A stretch of 45,536 nucleotides of DNA from the NCBI GenBank assembly GCA_020348625.1, contig CP070752.1, positions 2,583,276 through 2,628,811 of the forward strand, written 5' to 3'. This stretch comes from Deltaproteobacteria bacterium. GTDB lineage: Bacteria; Desulfobacterota; DSM-4660; Desulfatiglandales; B25-G16. A program made the translations under genes and the position numbers. This document shows, piece by piece, positions 32,412 through 41,036 of this stretch. The notes beneath the pieces are model-generated. The model ran no database searches. It was not told the origin of the DNA and was given only the letters and a program-made list of their open reading frames with translations. Each line of letters begins with the position of its first letter. Within the stretch, counting starts at the first letter, position 1.

Positions 32412-32487
32412 TGGAGCGGGAAACCGGACTTGAACCGGCGACCGTCACGTTGGCAACGTGATGCTCTACCAACTGAGCTATTCCCGC
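32412..32487 (-). tRNA. tRNA-Gly (GCC)
   Basis: 76 bases including encoded CCA. Acceptor GCGGGAA pairs with TTCCCGC; D-loop AGCTCAGTTGGTAGAGC; anticodon GCC in TTGCCAA; T-loop TTCAAGT. Placed 47 bases after pgsA and just before tRNA-Cys. Confidence 0.96.
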
Positions 32488-32499
32488 AGTTTCCCAATT

Positions 32500-32528
32500 T
32501 TCCTACTACGTATTCCTTGCAATGTCAA
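32500..32528 (-). promoter_or_regulatory. Candidate promoter of the tRNA-Gly/tRNA-Cys unit
   Basis: On the - strand a perfect TTGACA (32528-32523), 17 bases, then TAGGAA (32505-32500). Transcription would start about six bases before tRNA-Gly. The -10 box is weak (3 of 6), but spacing and position fit a tRNA promoter; it lies just past the pgsA stop. Confidence 0.5.
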
Positions 32529-32534
32529 GGTTTT

Positions 32535-33107
32535 TTAAGTGAGCATCCTTTTTGCTACCCTAAAGTACATCCAACCGGACCACAAAGTCAATACCAAGGC
32601 CACCCAAAGGAATACCATTCCCACGAGATGGAAGTCAATCTGGAAATACTGGTGATGGAGGCAAAGGCAAAGGAGAGCCACCGATTGAAATATCGTCTTG
32701 TATTTTCCGAGGATGCTTACTTCAATAATCTGCCCCTCGACAATGGCGATTCCCCTCAATCCCGTCACTGCCAATTCCCTTGCAATGATCAGCATCACGA
32801 CCCAGGCAGGGATTCTATCCAGTGTTATGAGCATGATCATCGTTACCGAAATCAGTAACTTGTCGGCCAGAGGATCAAGGAACTTACCCAAGGGGGTTAC
32901 CACACGGTACCTTCTCGCGTAGAATCCATCCAGGAGATCCGTTAGGGCTGCAAGCCCGAAGAACAGGGCAGCAAGTAAACTCCCCATTCTTCCGGGAAAA
33001 TACAAGCACGTCACCACTGCCGGGATAAAAATGAGCCTCAACACGCTCAGGTGGTTGGGGAGTTTGGTCTTTTGATCTTTCCTCTTTCTCATCTTCGAAG
33101 CGCTCAA
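32535..33107 (-). CDS. pgsA: CDP-diacylglycerol-glycerol-3-phosphate 3-phosphatidyltransferase PgsA
   Basis: 190 residues, integral membrane enzyme making phosphatidylglycerol phosphate. The CDP-alcohol phosphotransferase signature is complete: D57-x2-D60-G-x2-A-R65-x8-G74-x3-D78-x3-D82. About five to six membrane helices. The start taken is TTG 33107, overlapping the stop of the upstream transglycosylase gene as TTGA; an ATG five codons later (33092) is the alternative, and neither has a strong ribosome site. It is the last protein gene of the lysA-to-pgsA run. Confidence 0.93.
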   Translation of the reverse strand: MSASKMRKRKDQKTKLPNHLSVLRLIFIPAVVTCLYFPGRMGSLLAALFFGLAALTDLLDGFYARRYRVVTPLGKFLDPLADKLLISVTMIMLITLDRIPAWVVMLIIARELAVTGLRGIAIVEGQIIEVSILGKYKTIFQSVALLCLCLHHQYFQIDFHLVGMVFLWVALVLTLWSGWMYFRVAKRMLT

Positions 33108-33679
33108 TCGCCCTTTTCCTCGAATTCCCTATAAAACCTCATAACCCTGTCTACAAATTGTCTGGTCTGGGGTATCGGGGGAACTGCATCATGCTTTGCA
33201 ACCGTGGTCGGGCCGACATTATAGGCGGCTACGGCTAGTCTCTTATCCTGATTGAACCTCTTGAGGAGCAAGCTCAAATACCTGGTACCTCCCAAGATGT
33301 TCTCCTCCGGGTCAAAGGGATCACCAACACTCATATCGTCTGCGGTATCAGGCATGAGCTGCATCAAACCCTGAGCACCACTTTCGGATACGGCATCGGG
33401 GTCAAAGGATGATTCGGCCTTTATGATAGCCTTTATGAGGGTTACCTCCACCCCAAATTGCTTTGCAGCCTTTTGGATGATACCGTCGTATTTCTTGAGG
33501 TATTGTTTTCCCGACAGCCCTTTAGTCTTCATGTACAGGTGATATCGTGGGTCCGAGCGAGTGTCGCTGAAATGCCAGACCCCGTTGCTATCTTTAAATC
33601 GATAAATATCAGCCTGTGAAGGGCTCGACAGGAGTATCGCGACGAGACCGGTCCACGGCATCAATCTTCTTATAGCCAT
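33104..33679 (-). CDS. Exported SLT-type lytic transglycosylase with DUF4124 segment
   Basis: 191 residues from ATG 33679. A signal peptide (1-23, cleavage after SPSQA) leads to a short DUF4124-like part (DIYRFKDSNGVWHFSD) and then a transglycosylase SLT domain: catalytic-type glutamate E89 in IKAESSFDP, GLMQLMP and AYNVGP. It should cleave peptidoglycan glycan strands in the periplasm without water. A longer frame starts 16 codons upstream, but ATG 33679 sits directly after the transaldolase stop and gives a clean signal peptide. It overlaps pgsA by four bases. Confidence 0.92.
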   Translation of the reverse strand: MAIRRLMPWTGLVAILLSSPSQADIYRFKDSNGVWHFSDTRSDPRYHLYMKTKGLSGKQYLKKYDGIIQKAAKQFGVEVTLIKAIIKAESSFDPDAVSESGAQGLMQLMPDTADDMSVGDPFDPEENILGGTRYLSLLLKRFNQDKRLAVAAYNVGPTTVAKHDAVPPIPQTRQFVDRVMRFYREFEEKGD

Positions 33680-33680
33680 G

Positions 33681-34325
33681 TCACGAGCCCATCTTCGTCC
33701 AATCCGCCAAGAACCTCTCCAGTCCAATCTTGGTGAGAGGATGCTCGGTTAATTGCATGAGCACTTTGAACGGAATGGTAGCAACGTGTGCTCCGATAAG
33801 GGCTGCATCTAATACATGCACGGGGTTACGGATACTCGCCACGATGACCTCGGTTTCAAAGCCGTAGTTTTCATATATCGTTACGATTTCCTCTACAATT
33901 CCAATGCCAACGGTGCTGATATCATCGAGTCTTCCAATAAAAGGACTGACATAACTGGCTCCCGCTTTGGCCGCCATAAGGGCCTGTACCGGTGAGAATA
34001 CCAGTGTTACATTGGTCCGTATGTTTTCCTTTGCGAGGATCTTGGTAGCCTTAATCCCTTCGGTGATCATCGGAATCTTTATAACGATATTGTCGGCGAG
34101 CTTTGCAAGCTGCCGTGCCTCTTTAACCATGCCTTTAGCCTCCGTGCTCACCACCTCTGCGCTGACCGGCCCGTCGACGAGCGTGCAGATTTCTTTCAGC
34201 AGTTCTTCAAAATTCCTCTTCTCCTTTGCCACCAGCGTAGGGTTCGTTGTTACCCCGTCGAGCAGACCAAGTTCATTGGCCTTGGCTATTTCTTCTAGAT
34301 TTGCAGTATCGATAAAGAACTTCAT
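33681..34325 (-). CDS. fsa: Transaldolase / fructose-6-phosphate aldolase family (small type)
   Basis: 214 residues, the size of the FSA/TalC-like decameric transaldolases rather than the 320-residue TalB type. Motifs: FIDTAN at 4-9, DGVTTNPTL (23-31), Schiff-base lysine K83 in IVIKIPM, and IPFKVL near the end. It would transfer dihydroxyacetone in the non-oxidative pentose phosphate pathway or act as an aldolase. Its ATG overlaps the folK stop as ATGA, with GGAGGT located inside folK. Metabolic link to neighbours is not obvious; packing in a housekeeping operon. Confidence 0.94.
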   Translation of the reverse strand: MKFFIDTANLEEIAKANELGLLDGVTTNPTLVAKEKRNFEELLKEICTLVDGPVSAEVVSTEAKGMVKEARQLAKLADNIVIKIPMITEGIKATKILAKENIRTNVTLVFSPVQALMAAKAGASYVSPFIGRLDDISTVGIGIVEEIVTIYENYGFETEVIVASIRNPVHVLDAALIGAHVATIPFKVLMQLTEHPLTKIGLERFLADWTKMGS

Positions 34326-34822
34326 GCTACCTCCTTCAAGATTTCAACGTAAGATACCTTCGGTAATACATCCAAGAGTCGCCGCATGGTTACATTGAGG
34401 ACTGGATGAACCAACTCGGGGGCCAACTGAACGAGCGGTTCAAGGACAAATCGCCTTGTATGCAGCAGCGGGTGTGGAACCACAAGGTCGGGAAGATCTA
34501 GTACCTGTTCATTGAAAAGGAGTAGGTCAAGATCGATAATTCGAGATTCCCACTTCTTGGTACGTATTCTACCCATCTCATGTTCTATGGCCATGAGTCT
34601 ATCCAAGAGTTGGCGAGGAGTGCGCTCTGTCTTCACCTCGACAACACAATTTGCATACCATTGCTGACCAGCAACACCTTCCGGCTCGGTTTTGAATAGA
34701 TCGGAACAGGCCATGACCTCACACCCCGATGTCCCGGCTATGCTCGCTACGGAATGTCTACAGTTAACAACCTTATCGCCGAGATTTGATCCTATGCCGA
34801 TATATGCTACAGAGGCCTGCAT
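34322..34822 (-). CDS. folK: 2-amino-4-hydroxy-6-hydroxymethyldihydropteridine pyrophosphokinase FolK
   Basis: 166 residues, complete HPPK. It transfers pyrophosphate from ATP to 6-hydroxymethyl-dihydropterin in folate synthesis. Signatures: GIGSNLGD near the N-terminus, [11 protein letters not shown] (metal-binding aspartates) and [16 protein letters not shown]. It begins two bases after the dapL stop and overlaps the transaldolase by four bases, so it is translated within the lysine-gene operon. No folP or folB is adjacent. Confidence 0.95.
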   Translation of the reverse strand: MQASVAYIGIGSNLGDKVVNCRHSVASIAGTSGCEVMACSDLFKTEPEGVAGQQWYANCVVEVKTERTPRQLLDRLMAIEHEMGRIRTKKWESRIIDLDLLLFNEQVLDLPDLVVPHPLLHTRRFVLEPLVQLAPELVHPVLNVTMRRLLDVLPKVSYVEILKEVA

Positions 34823-34824
34823 GC

Positions 34825-35988
34825 TTAGAGCTCCAGGCGTCTTATTCTATCGGCCGCCTCCATAAGGCGACTGTCATCTTGGGTTAGTGCGAGTCGAACA
34901 TACCCCTCTCCCGGTTCACCAAATCCGTTGCCCGGCGTTACTACGACACCTGCTTCGGTTAAGAGCTTTGCCGTAAGGTTCGTAGATGTATAGGGAGGGG
35001 GAACGGGAAGCCACACATAGAATGTTGCCACAGGCGTATTTACTGCGAAGCCTGCACTTCTGAGGCCTTCCACCAGGATATCTCGCCGCCGGGCATAGAT
35101 TCTCTGCATCTCCTTCACGCTTTCCCGATTTGCCCTGAGCGCCTCGATACCGGCCCTCTGGATGGCCTGGAAAACCCCGGAATCAAGATTACTCTTAACG
35201 GTCCCCAGCCCGCTCACGGCATGCCTGTTGCCCACGGCGAAGCCGATTCGCCAGCCGGTCATGTTGTAGGACTTTGACAGGGAATGAAACTCTATCCCAA
35301 CATCCTTTGCACCCTCGACTTCGAGAAAGCTCGGTGGCTTGTAACCGTCAAAGGCGATCTCACTGTAGCTGAGATCGTGGCACACGATTATGCCGTAGGT
35401 GTGCGCAAATGAAACCACCGCCTCAAAGAAGTCCCGATCGGCCACGGCTGCCGTAGGATTGTTGGGATAGTTGAGCCACATCATTCTTGCCTTCCGGGCA
35501 ACCTCCTTCGGTAGCGCATTGAGATCAGGCAAGAACCCGTTCTCTTCGAGCAGGGGCATGAAGTATGCGCTTCCATCGGCAAAGAGCGTTCCGATATTAT
35601 AAACTGGATAGGCTGGCGTGGGGACAAGGGCGAGGTCACCCGGGTTTATGAATGCCAGGTGCATATGGGCGATACCTTCTTTCGCACCAATCAGGGATAG
35701 TATTTCGGTTTCCGGATCGAGTTGGACGGAGAATCTGTCCTTATACCACTCAGCTACCGCCTCCTTGAAATCACCCGATCCCGAGTAAGCAGGGTAGCGA
35801 TGCGTTGCTGGGTCCTGCACAGCGCGTATCATCTCTTCGATGATCTTTGGTGGTGTGGGAAGGTCGGGATCGCCTACGCCGAGGTCGATTATATCCATTC
35901 CCGAGGCCTCCAACTCTCTTTTTTTCTGATCGATCTCCTTGAATAAGTATGGTGGCAGTTTTCTTAACCTATCCGTGAGTTCAAACAT
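34825..35988 (-). CDS. dapL: LL-diaminopimelate aminotransferase (DapL)
   Basis: 387 residues, class I/II PLP aminotransferase. PLP lysine K239 in SLSKSYNMTGWRIGF, NNPT near 176-179 and the conserved arginine region near the C-terminus are present. The closest pattern is DapL, which converts tetrahydrodipicolinate directly to LL-diaminopimelate, skipping the acylated route. The assignment over generic aspartate aminotransferase rests on its position: it overlaps dapB by eight bases and follows lysA. No dapD, dapC or dapE is seen, consistent with the aminotransferase pathway. Confidence 0.9.
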   Translation of the reverse strand: MFELTDRLRKLPPYLFKEIDQKKRELEASGMDIIDLGVGDPDLPTPPKIIEEMIRAVQDPATHRYPAYSGSGDFKEAVAEWYKDRFSVQLDPETEILSLIGAKEGIAHMHLAFINPGDLALVPTPAYPVYNIGTLFADGSAYFMPLLEENGFLPDLNALPKEVARKARMMWLNYPNNPTAAVADRDFFEAVVSFAHTYGIIVCHDLSYSEIAFDGYKPPSFLEVEGAKDVGIEFHSLSKSYNMTGWRIGFAVGNRHAVSGLGTVKSNLDSGVFQAIQRAGIEALRANRESVKEMQRIYARRRDILVEGLRSAGFAVNTPVATFYVWLPVPPPYTSTNLTAKLLTEAGVVVTPGNGFGEPGEGYVRLALTQDDSRLMEAADRIRRLEL

Positions 35989-36799
35989 GTTCCCGCTCCC
36001 TTAATCCAAGTACATCCTGCATGTCATAGAGACCGTTAGGCTGTGTAACAACCCATGTTGCCGCGAGTAATGCTCCTCGTGCAAAGTTGTCTCTGCTGTG
36101 GGCCCTGTGCGTAATCTCAATCCTTTCACCCGTGCCGGCAAACAGAACCGTGTGCTCACCAACGATATCCCCGGCCCGGATCGATTGAACACCGATCTCC
36201 GTATCTTTTCTGACACCAATATAGCCTCTCCGCTCATACACGGCATCGGAATCCAAATTCCTGTCCGTTGCATCTGCTGCAATCTTGGCCAGGTGCATGG
36301 CCGTTCCACTCGGAGCGTCCTTTTTGAGCCGATGGTGGGCTTCGAATATCTCTATATCGTATTCCTTGCCGAGGGTCCGTGATACGTCCCGAACCACCTT
36401 GAACAGGACATTAACCCCCACACTCATGTTCGGGGATTTCACGCATCTGATACCTTGGGCAAGGCGATTCAGTTCTTTTTCTTGTTCGCCGACAATGGCG
36501 GTTGTTCCGATGACCATTGCCTGACCGCTTTTGGTGATGAACCTAATATTCTCCAGGGTGCTTTCGGGTGTTGTAAAATCTATAAGGACATCGGCGTCCT
36601 TTATTGCTTCACCGATGCTTCCTGTAAGGGTAAGTCCTGTTGTGCCAAGGCCCACGACTTCGCCCACGTCTTGGCCCACCGCCGGATGGTCTTGCCTTTC
36701 AAAAGCGCCCGTTAGCACAACCGCCTCCTCTTTCTGGATCATATGAATGATTCTTGTTCCCATCCTGCCGGCTGCACCGGCAACAACGACGTTTATCAT
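35981..36799 (-). CDS. dapB: 4-hydroxy-tetrahydrodipicolinate reductase DapB
   Basis: 272 residues. NAD(P)H-binding GAAGRMG near residues 8-14 and the substrate-binding EAHHRLKKDAPSGTA motif define DapB, the second step of the diaminopimelate branch. ATG 36799 has GAGAGG just upstream. It lies 93 bases after the lysA stop and overlaps dapL by eight bases. The dapA gene that usually sits between lysA and dapB in this type of cluster is missing. Confidence 0.96.
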   Translation of the reverse strand: MINVVVAGAAGRMGTRIIHMIQKEEAVVLTGAFERQDHPAVGQDVGEVVGLGTTGLTLTGSIGEAIKDADVLIDFTTPESTLENIRFITKSGQAMVIGTTAIVGEQEKELNRLAQGIRCVKSPNMSVGVNVLFKVVRDVSRTLGKEYDIEIFEAHHRLKKDAPSGTAMHLAKIAADATDRNLDSDAVYERRGYIGVRKDTEIGVQSIRAGDIVGEHTVLFAGTGERIEITHRAHSRDNFARGALLAATWVVTQPNGLYDMQDVLGLREREHV

Positions 36800-36892
36800 T
36801 GTTTCCTCTCTTTTCTTGGATTTAACTTAATAGGCCAATTGCTGGTTTCCGTTAATCAGTATCCATGTCGCTTGCTCCTGCGCAAGGTAATT

Positions 36893-38161
36893 TCACTGCT
36901 CCTCATCGCCGAGAAATTCGGGAATGAACTCTCCTTTAACAAGATCATCATATGTTTCCCTTGACCTGATTACGGAAAAGAGGTTGCCCCTGACCATCAC
37001 CTCTGCGGGCCTGGGGCGGGAATTGTAGTTCGAGGCCATAGAAAAACCATAGGCCCCTGAGCTCATCACCGCTACAAGATCTCCAGGCTGAAAGGAAGCC
37101 ATCTCTCTATCCCTGGCAAAGAAGTCTCCCGTTTCGCAGACAGGCCCCACGAGGTCACCTTTCGCCTTTTCCGAGCTCGTGATTTCAACGGGCTGCACGG
37201 CATGAAAGGAATTATACAGTGCCGGACGAATGAGATCATTCATGCCCGCATCCACAACCACAAACCTCTTGTGTGGTGTTGACTTGGTATAGAGGACCCG
37301 CGTGATCATAATGCCCGCATTCCCGATAATAACCCTGCCGGGCTCCAGGATGAGGGTAACATTATTCGCTCCCATTGTCTTTTTCAGCGCTGCAGCGTAT
37401 TCGGATGGGTGTGGCGGGTTTTCATCATCATAGGTTATCCCGAGGCCTCCTCCAATATTGAGGTAGGAGATAGAGATATCCTTTTTTTCCAAACCCTTCA
37501 TGAGCGCCCTCAGTTTCCCCATCGCATCGAGGAAGGGTTCGATTTCGGTCAGCTGGCTTCCAATGTGGCACGATATGCCCTTCACATCGATATTGTCCAA
37601 CTGCTGCGCCAGCTTATAGGCGGCCGGAGAATCATCTATGGGGATCCCAAACTTGGTCTCGCCGAACCCGGTAACAACGTATGGATGGGTTTTGGGGGCA
37701 ATATCGGGGTTTATTCGGATTGCTATGGGTGCCCTTTTACCCGTGTCCCGTGCTATTCTGTCGAGGGTTTGAAGTTCCTGCTCGGATTCCACGTTAAACA
37801 TGAGGATATCGGATTGGAGTGCCTGCTCTATATCATGTGGTGTCTTCCCAACGCCGGAGAAGACAATCTTCTCGGGAGGCATTCCCGCCCTCAGCGCCCG
37901 AAACAGTTCTCCTGCCGAGACAATATCCGCCCCTCCTCCCTGGAGGGCCAAAAGTTTGAGAATCGCGAGATTGGAGTTGGATTTCACAGAAAAGCAGGTG
38001 AGATGAGCTAACTCCTTGAAAGCATTATCAAAAACGGAAAAATGCCTCTTTATTGTTGCGTAGGAGTAAAGATAGAGCGGTGTTCCCACCTCATCTGCTA
38101 TAGAGGCTACGGATACATCCTCACAGTACAGCCGGTTCTTCTTGTAGGTAAAGTGATGCAT
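36893..38161 (-). CDS. lysA: Diaminopimelate decarboxylase LysA
   Basis: 422 residues, fold III PLP decarboxylase making lysine from meso-diaminopimelate. PLP lysine K60 in CFSVKSNSN, the phosphate-binding GGGLGI, and the CETGDFFA motif that donates the partner-subunit cysteine are all present. It starts 29 bases after the dnaX stop with a weak ribosome site, and leads the lysine genes dapB and dapL. A diaminopimelate epimerase (DapF), needed between DapL and LysA, is not in the window. Confidence 0.95.
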   Translation of the reverse strand: MHHFTYKKNRLYCEDVSVASIADEVGTPLYLYSYATIKRHFSVFDNAFKELAHLTCFSVKSNSNLAILKLLALQGGGADIVSAGELFRALRAGMPPEKIVFSGVGKTPHDIEQALQSDILMFNVESEQELQTLDRIARDTGKRAPIAIRINPDIAPKTHPYVVTGFGETKFGIPIDDSPAAYKLAQQLDNIDVKGISCHIGSQLTEIEPFLDAMGKLRALMKGLEKKDISISYLNIGGGLGITYDDENPPHPSEYAAALKKTMGANNVTLILEPGRVIIGNAGIMITRVLYTKSTPHKRFVVVDAGMNDLIRPALYNSFHAVQPVEITSSEKAKGDLVGPVCETGDFFARDREMASFQPGDLVAVMSSGAYGFSMASNYNSRPRPAEVMVRGNLFSVIRSRETYDDLVKGEFIPEFLGDEEQ

Positions 38162-38190
38162 GTGAGCGTTTTGTCTCTGGTGACGCTTGG

Positions 38191-39759
38191 TCAGGTGCGA
38201 TTTACTATCTTGCCTTCGAATAAGTCGATAATGTCTTGAGCAGCCGCAGGGAGCGTTTCTTCCTTCGAATTGTTCTTCCCGGCTACCGGTTCGCTCTGTT
38301 TGGTAAAGATTACCTTGAGCGAAGGATCAAAGAATTCCTGCGCATATGTAAGGAGCTGCTCATGGTGTTCCGGGTCATCGAAATAGCCTGCGGTGAAGGA
38401 ACCCTCTCCGTTCGGTAACTCGAGCCGGTCTGCCTGTATTGTGTAGGACTTCCACTCCTTGAGTACATTTGCCATTGCTCGATCTTTTTTCGCAACGTAG
38501 CGGAGGAAATCGTCCCATTTTTTGCCATCGTCTTGATCTGCCGGTTTCGGCTCAGCCCCTGTTTGGGTGGGAATCTCTGCCCGGCCCACAGAAGGTCCCG
38601 TTGCGATTGATGTATCGATGCGTTTTTCGATATCTTCGATCTTCTTTATTAATTCATCAAAGGAGAGATAATCCTTGAGTTGTGAAAGCCTGATAAGGAT
38701 GGCCTCGAGGGCGATTCTGGGATTATTTGTGTAGCGCAAATCCGCTTCTCTGCCAATAAGGAAATTCAGCGATTGAACAAGCCTTCCCATACCGGCCTTT
38801 CTTGCCAGCCTTTTTGTCTCCGTGAGCTCATTGTCGGGCAAATCAAGGAGTTGGCTGGAATCCGGGGCAATCAACGAAACAATGAGGTTTCGAAACTGAT
38901 TCATTATTTCCCGATAGAACTCTTTGATCTCATATCCGTACGTGTAGATCTGATCGACAATCTCGAGGCATCCCTTGTTGTCACCATCAATTATTGCCCG
39001 CGACATCATATAGATAAGATCCCGATCTATTATCCCCAAGACGGTGCCTATCTGACTATCCTCTATACTGCGGCCCGTGAAAGAGACAACCTGATCGAGA
39101 AGGCTCTCGGCATCACGCATACTGCCCTCCGCCTCTCTGGCAATAATAGAAATGCCCGTATCGCTTATGGTTATCTCCTCGGTTGTTATTATCTTTTTGA
39201 GCTGCTCTTCTATTCGCTTTATGGGTATCCTTTTGAAATCGAAGCGTTGACATCGGGACAATATGGTCACCGGCACTTTATGAGGCTCCGTGGTAGCGAA
39301 CACGAATTTGGCATGTTCAGGCGGTTCTTCTAAGGTTTTAAGCAGCGCATTAAACGCTGGCAGGGTGAGCATGTGGACTTCATCAATGATATAGATACGG
39401 TATTTGCCATGAGAGGGAAGGTACCTAATATTTTCCCGAAGGTTTCTTATCTCATCGATACCCCTATTCGACGCCCCATCGATCTCCTGCACATCTACCG
39501 ATGAGCTGTTTGTTATCTCTGTGCAGGAAGTGCATTGATTGCATGGGTTGCTGCTGCCACCCTGCTCGCAATTGAGGGCCTTTGCAAAGATCCGTGCAAC
39601 AGAGGTCTTGCCCACCCCCCGCGCGCCGCTGAACAGATAAGCGTGGGCCAGCCTACCAGACAAGATAGCATTCTGTAAGGTCTGGGTGATATGCTCTTGA
39701 CCGAGAACCTCTTCAAAGAGTTGAGGCCTCCATTTTCTGGCAAAAACTTCGTATGGCAT
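38191..39759 (-). CDS. dnaX: DNA polymerase III subunit gamma/tau DnaX
   Basis: 522 residues from ATG 39759 (MPYEVFARKWRPQLF, the family-typical start); the longest frame would begin 23 codons earlier inside the tRNA-Ser gene and is rejected. Clamp-loader ATPase: Walker A GARGVGKT (about 45-52), zinc site C64/C73/C76/C79, DEVHML Walker B. Domains I-III are intact and a shorter tau-like tail follows. No good ribosome site precedes the ATG, which lies only 19 bases after the encoded 3' end of tRNA-Ser, so the mRNA may arise by tRNA processing. recR and ybaB, common partners, are absent. Confidence 0.95.
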   Translation of the reverse strand: MPYEVFARKWRPQLFEEVLGQEHITQTLQNAILSGRLAHAYLFSGARGVGKTSVARIFAKALNCEQGGSSNPCNQCTSCTEITNSSSVDVQEIDGASNRGIDEIRNLRENIRYLPSHGKYRIYIIDEVHMLTLPAFNALLKTLEEPPEHAKFVFATTEPHKVPVTILSRCQRFDFKRIPIKRIEEQLKKIITTEEITISDTGISIIAREAEGSMRDAESLLDQVVSFTGRSIEDSQIGTVLGIIDRDLIYMMSRAIIDGDNKGCLEIVDQIYTYGYEIKEFYREIMNQFRNLIVSLIAPDSSQLLDLPDNELTETKRLARKAGMGRLVQSLNFLIGREADLRYTNNPRIALEAILIRLSQLKDYLSFDELIKKIEDIEKRIDTSIATGPSVGRAEIPTQTGAEPKPADQDDGKKWDDFLRYVAKKDRAMANVLKEWKSYTIQADRLELPNGEGSFTAGYFDDPEHHEQLLTYAQEFFDPSLKVIFTKQSEPVAGKNNSKEETLPAAAQDIIDLFEGKIVNRT

Positions 39760-39778
39760 GATGAAATAAAATAATGGG

Positions 39779-39872
<94 letters not shown>

Positions 39873-40014
39873 TCGATTAGCCTCGTGCTAGGTACTCGTT
39901 GCCTTTGTCACTTGTCCGGTTTTTGGCAGAAAAACCGTTCGCCTTCCACCTCCGAATTTCTCCGCAATCCTTGTGCTGTAGGCCAATGGCGAAAGGCGAC
40001 AAGACTTCTGTGGG

Positions 40015-40107
40015 CGGAGAGGGTGGGATTCGAACCCACGTGCCTCGCTACTAACGAGACAAATCGATTTCGAGTCGACCCCGTTACGACCACTTCGGTA
40101 CCTCTCC
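40015..40107 (-). tRNA. tRNA-Ser (CGA)
   Basis: 93 bases to G73. Acceptor GGAGAGG/CCTCTCC, anticodon CGA in CTCGAAA, long variable arm (TCTCGTTAGTAGCGAGG region), T-loop TTCGAAT. After G73 the genome reads CCCA rather than CCA, so the 3' end is not exactly encoded. It lies 27 bases after the tadA stop. Confidence 0.95.
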
Positions 40108-40134
40108 GCAGAAAAAGGTATTTCTTCCGCTCGG

Positions 40135-40650
40135 CTATCTCCTTTCCGTGAAGAAAGCCTGCATCAGGCCTCTGCACTCCTCTTCCAGTATTCCGTGGAC
40201 TACCTTCAAGCGGTGATTAAGCCTTTGGTCTTGAGCAAGATTGAAAAGGGATCCCCCAGCACCGGACTTCTCGTCGAAAGTGCCAAAAACGAGGGTGTCA
40301 ATCCGGGCATTCATAATGGCGCCCATACACATTATGCAAGGCTCAACCGTAACGACCAAGGTGGCCCCGGTGAGTCGGTAGTTCTCGTATATTCTGGCTG
40401 CCTGCCTGATGACCACTATTTCCGCATGGGCGGTGGGGTCAGCATCTAAAATGCACCGATTATGGCCTCTGGCTACAATGCCGTTCAATCGATCCAGCAG
40501 AATTGCACCTACCGGGACCTCACCGGCCAGCCATCCCTTCTCGGCCTCACCTATGGCCTCTCGCATAACAGAAACGAGATCCTCAACGTGGCGAATCCCT
40601 TGCCCTTTTGGTAGCATTCCCCCTGTAAATGGCAAAGGTTTGGTATCCAT
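40135..40650 (-). CDS. tadA: tRNA-specific adenosine deaminase TadA
   Basis: 171 residues. Makes inosine at the wobble base of tRNA-Arg. Zinc/catalytic motif H75-A-E77 and C105-x-x-C108 (PCIMCMGA) are intact, as is the N-terminal GEVPVGA. The first 25 residues before the conserved part are longer than in E. coli TadA, but GGAG with a 4-base spacer supports the ATG at 40650. It lies just upstream of tRNA-Ser (CGA) and leads the long - strand run toward dnaX. Confidence 0.95.
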   Translation of the reverse strand: MDTKPLPFTGGMLPKGQGIRHVEDLVSVMREAIGEAEKGWLAGEVPVGAILLDRLNGIVARGHNRCILDADPTAHAEIVVIRQAARIYENYRLTGATLVVTVEPCIMCMGAIMNARIDTLVFGTFDEKSGAGGSLFNLAQDQRLNHRLKVVHGILEEECRGLMQAFFTERR

Positions 40651-41003
40651 GTCACTCCTTTGTGAGGAGACCCGTTTCTTGGATTACCCTTTAACATGTA
40701 CCTATTGGCGAGTCAACTCGATAGTAGGTCAACCACCTGGGGGCAGGACGGCTTGAGGAGCATTCTGTTTTGTTTTTACTACACTCTGTGGTTTCATTAC
40801 CACAAAAGGCGTGAGCGTAGATTTTGGGAGTTCATAACCTATTATAATTGCAGCAAAAATATTGGTAGCAGGTCTGGTATAGTTGTTGCTAATTAATATC
40901 GCGTCTGGAATGATCGCCTCGTAACATGGGAGATTTTCCTAAGGAGAAAAATCAGGAGAAAAGAGTGAAATATGCCTAAGGGGACGGCATTTCCGGACAA
41001 CGA
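40651..41003. other. Intergenic stretch between tadA and the kdsB terminator, no gene recognised
   Basis: About 350 bases. On the - strand two TTGAC(C/T) boxes lie within 16 bases of each other around 40711-40735 and the nearer one has a weak TAAAGG 17 bases on, which could be the tadA promoter. The + strand frame near 40696-40896 has no ribosome site or similarity. Confidence 0.4.
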
Positions 41004-41036
41004 AAAAAGCCCTGGGCTTATGGCCCAGGGCTTTTT
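41004..41036. terminator. Bidirectional Rho-independent terminator overlapping the kdsB stop
   Basis: AAAAAGCCCTGGGC (41004-41017) and GCCCAGGGCTTTTT (41023-41036) form a perfect 14-bp stem with a five-base loop. T-runs occur on both sides, so it can stop transcription in both directions. The last kdsB codons make the right arm and the kdsB stop (41018-41020) lies in the loop, so this terminator is partly inside the coding sequence. Confidence 0.85.

Noticed and set aside
39917..39937. 8-bp AT-rich hairpin between the two tRNA-Ser genes
   Set aside because: No T-run in either direction and stem is mostly A-T; may be chance.
40696..40896. + strand 66-codon frame in the tadA/kdsB space
   Set aside because: No ribosome site, no hydrophobic or domain pattern, ends in non-coding AT-rich sequence.
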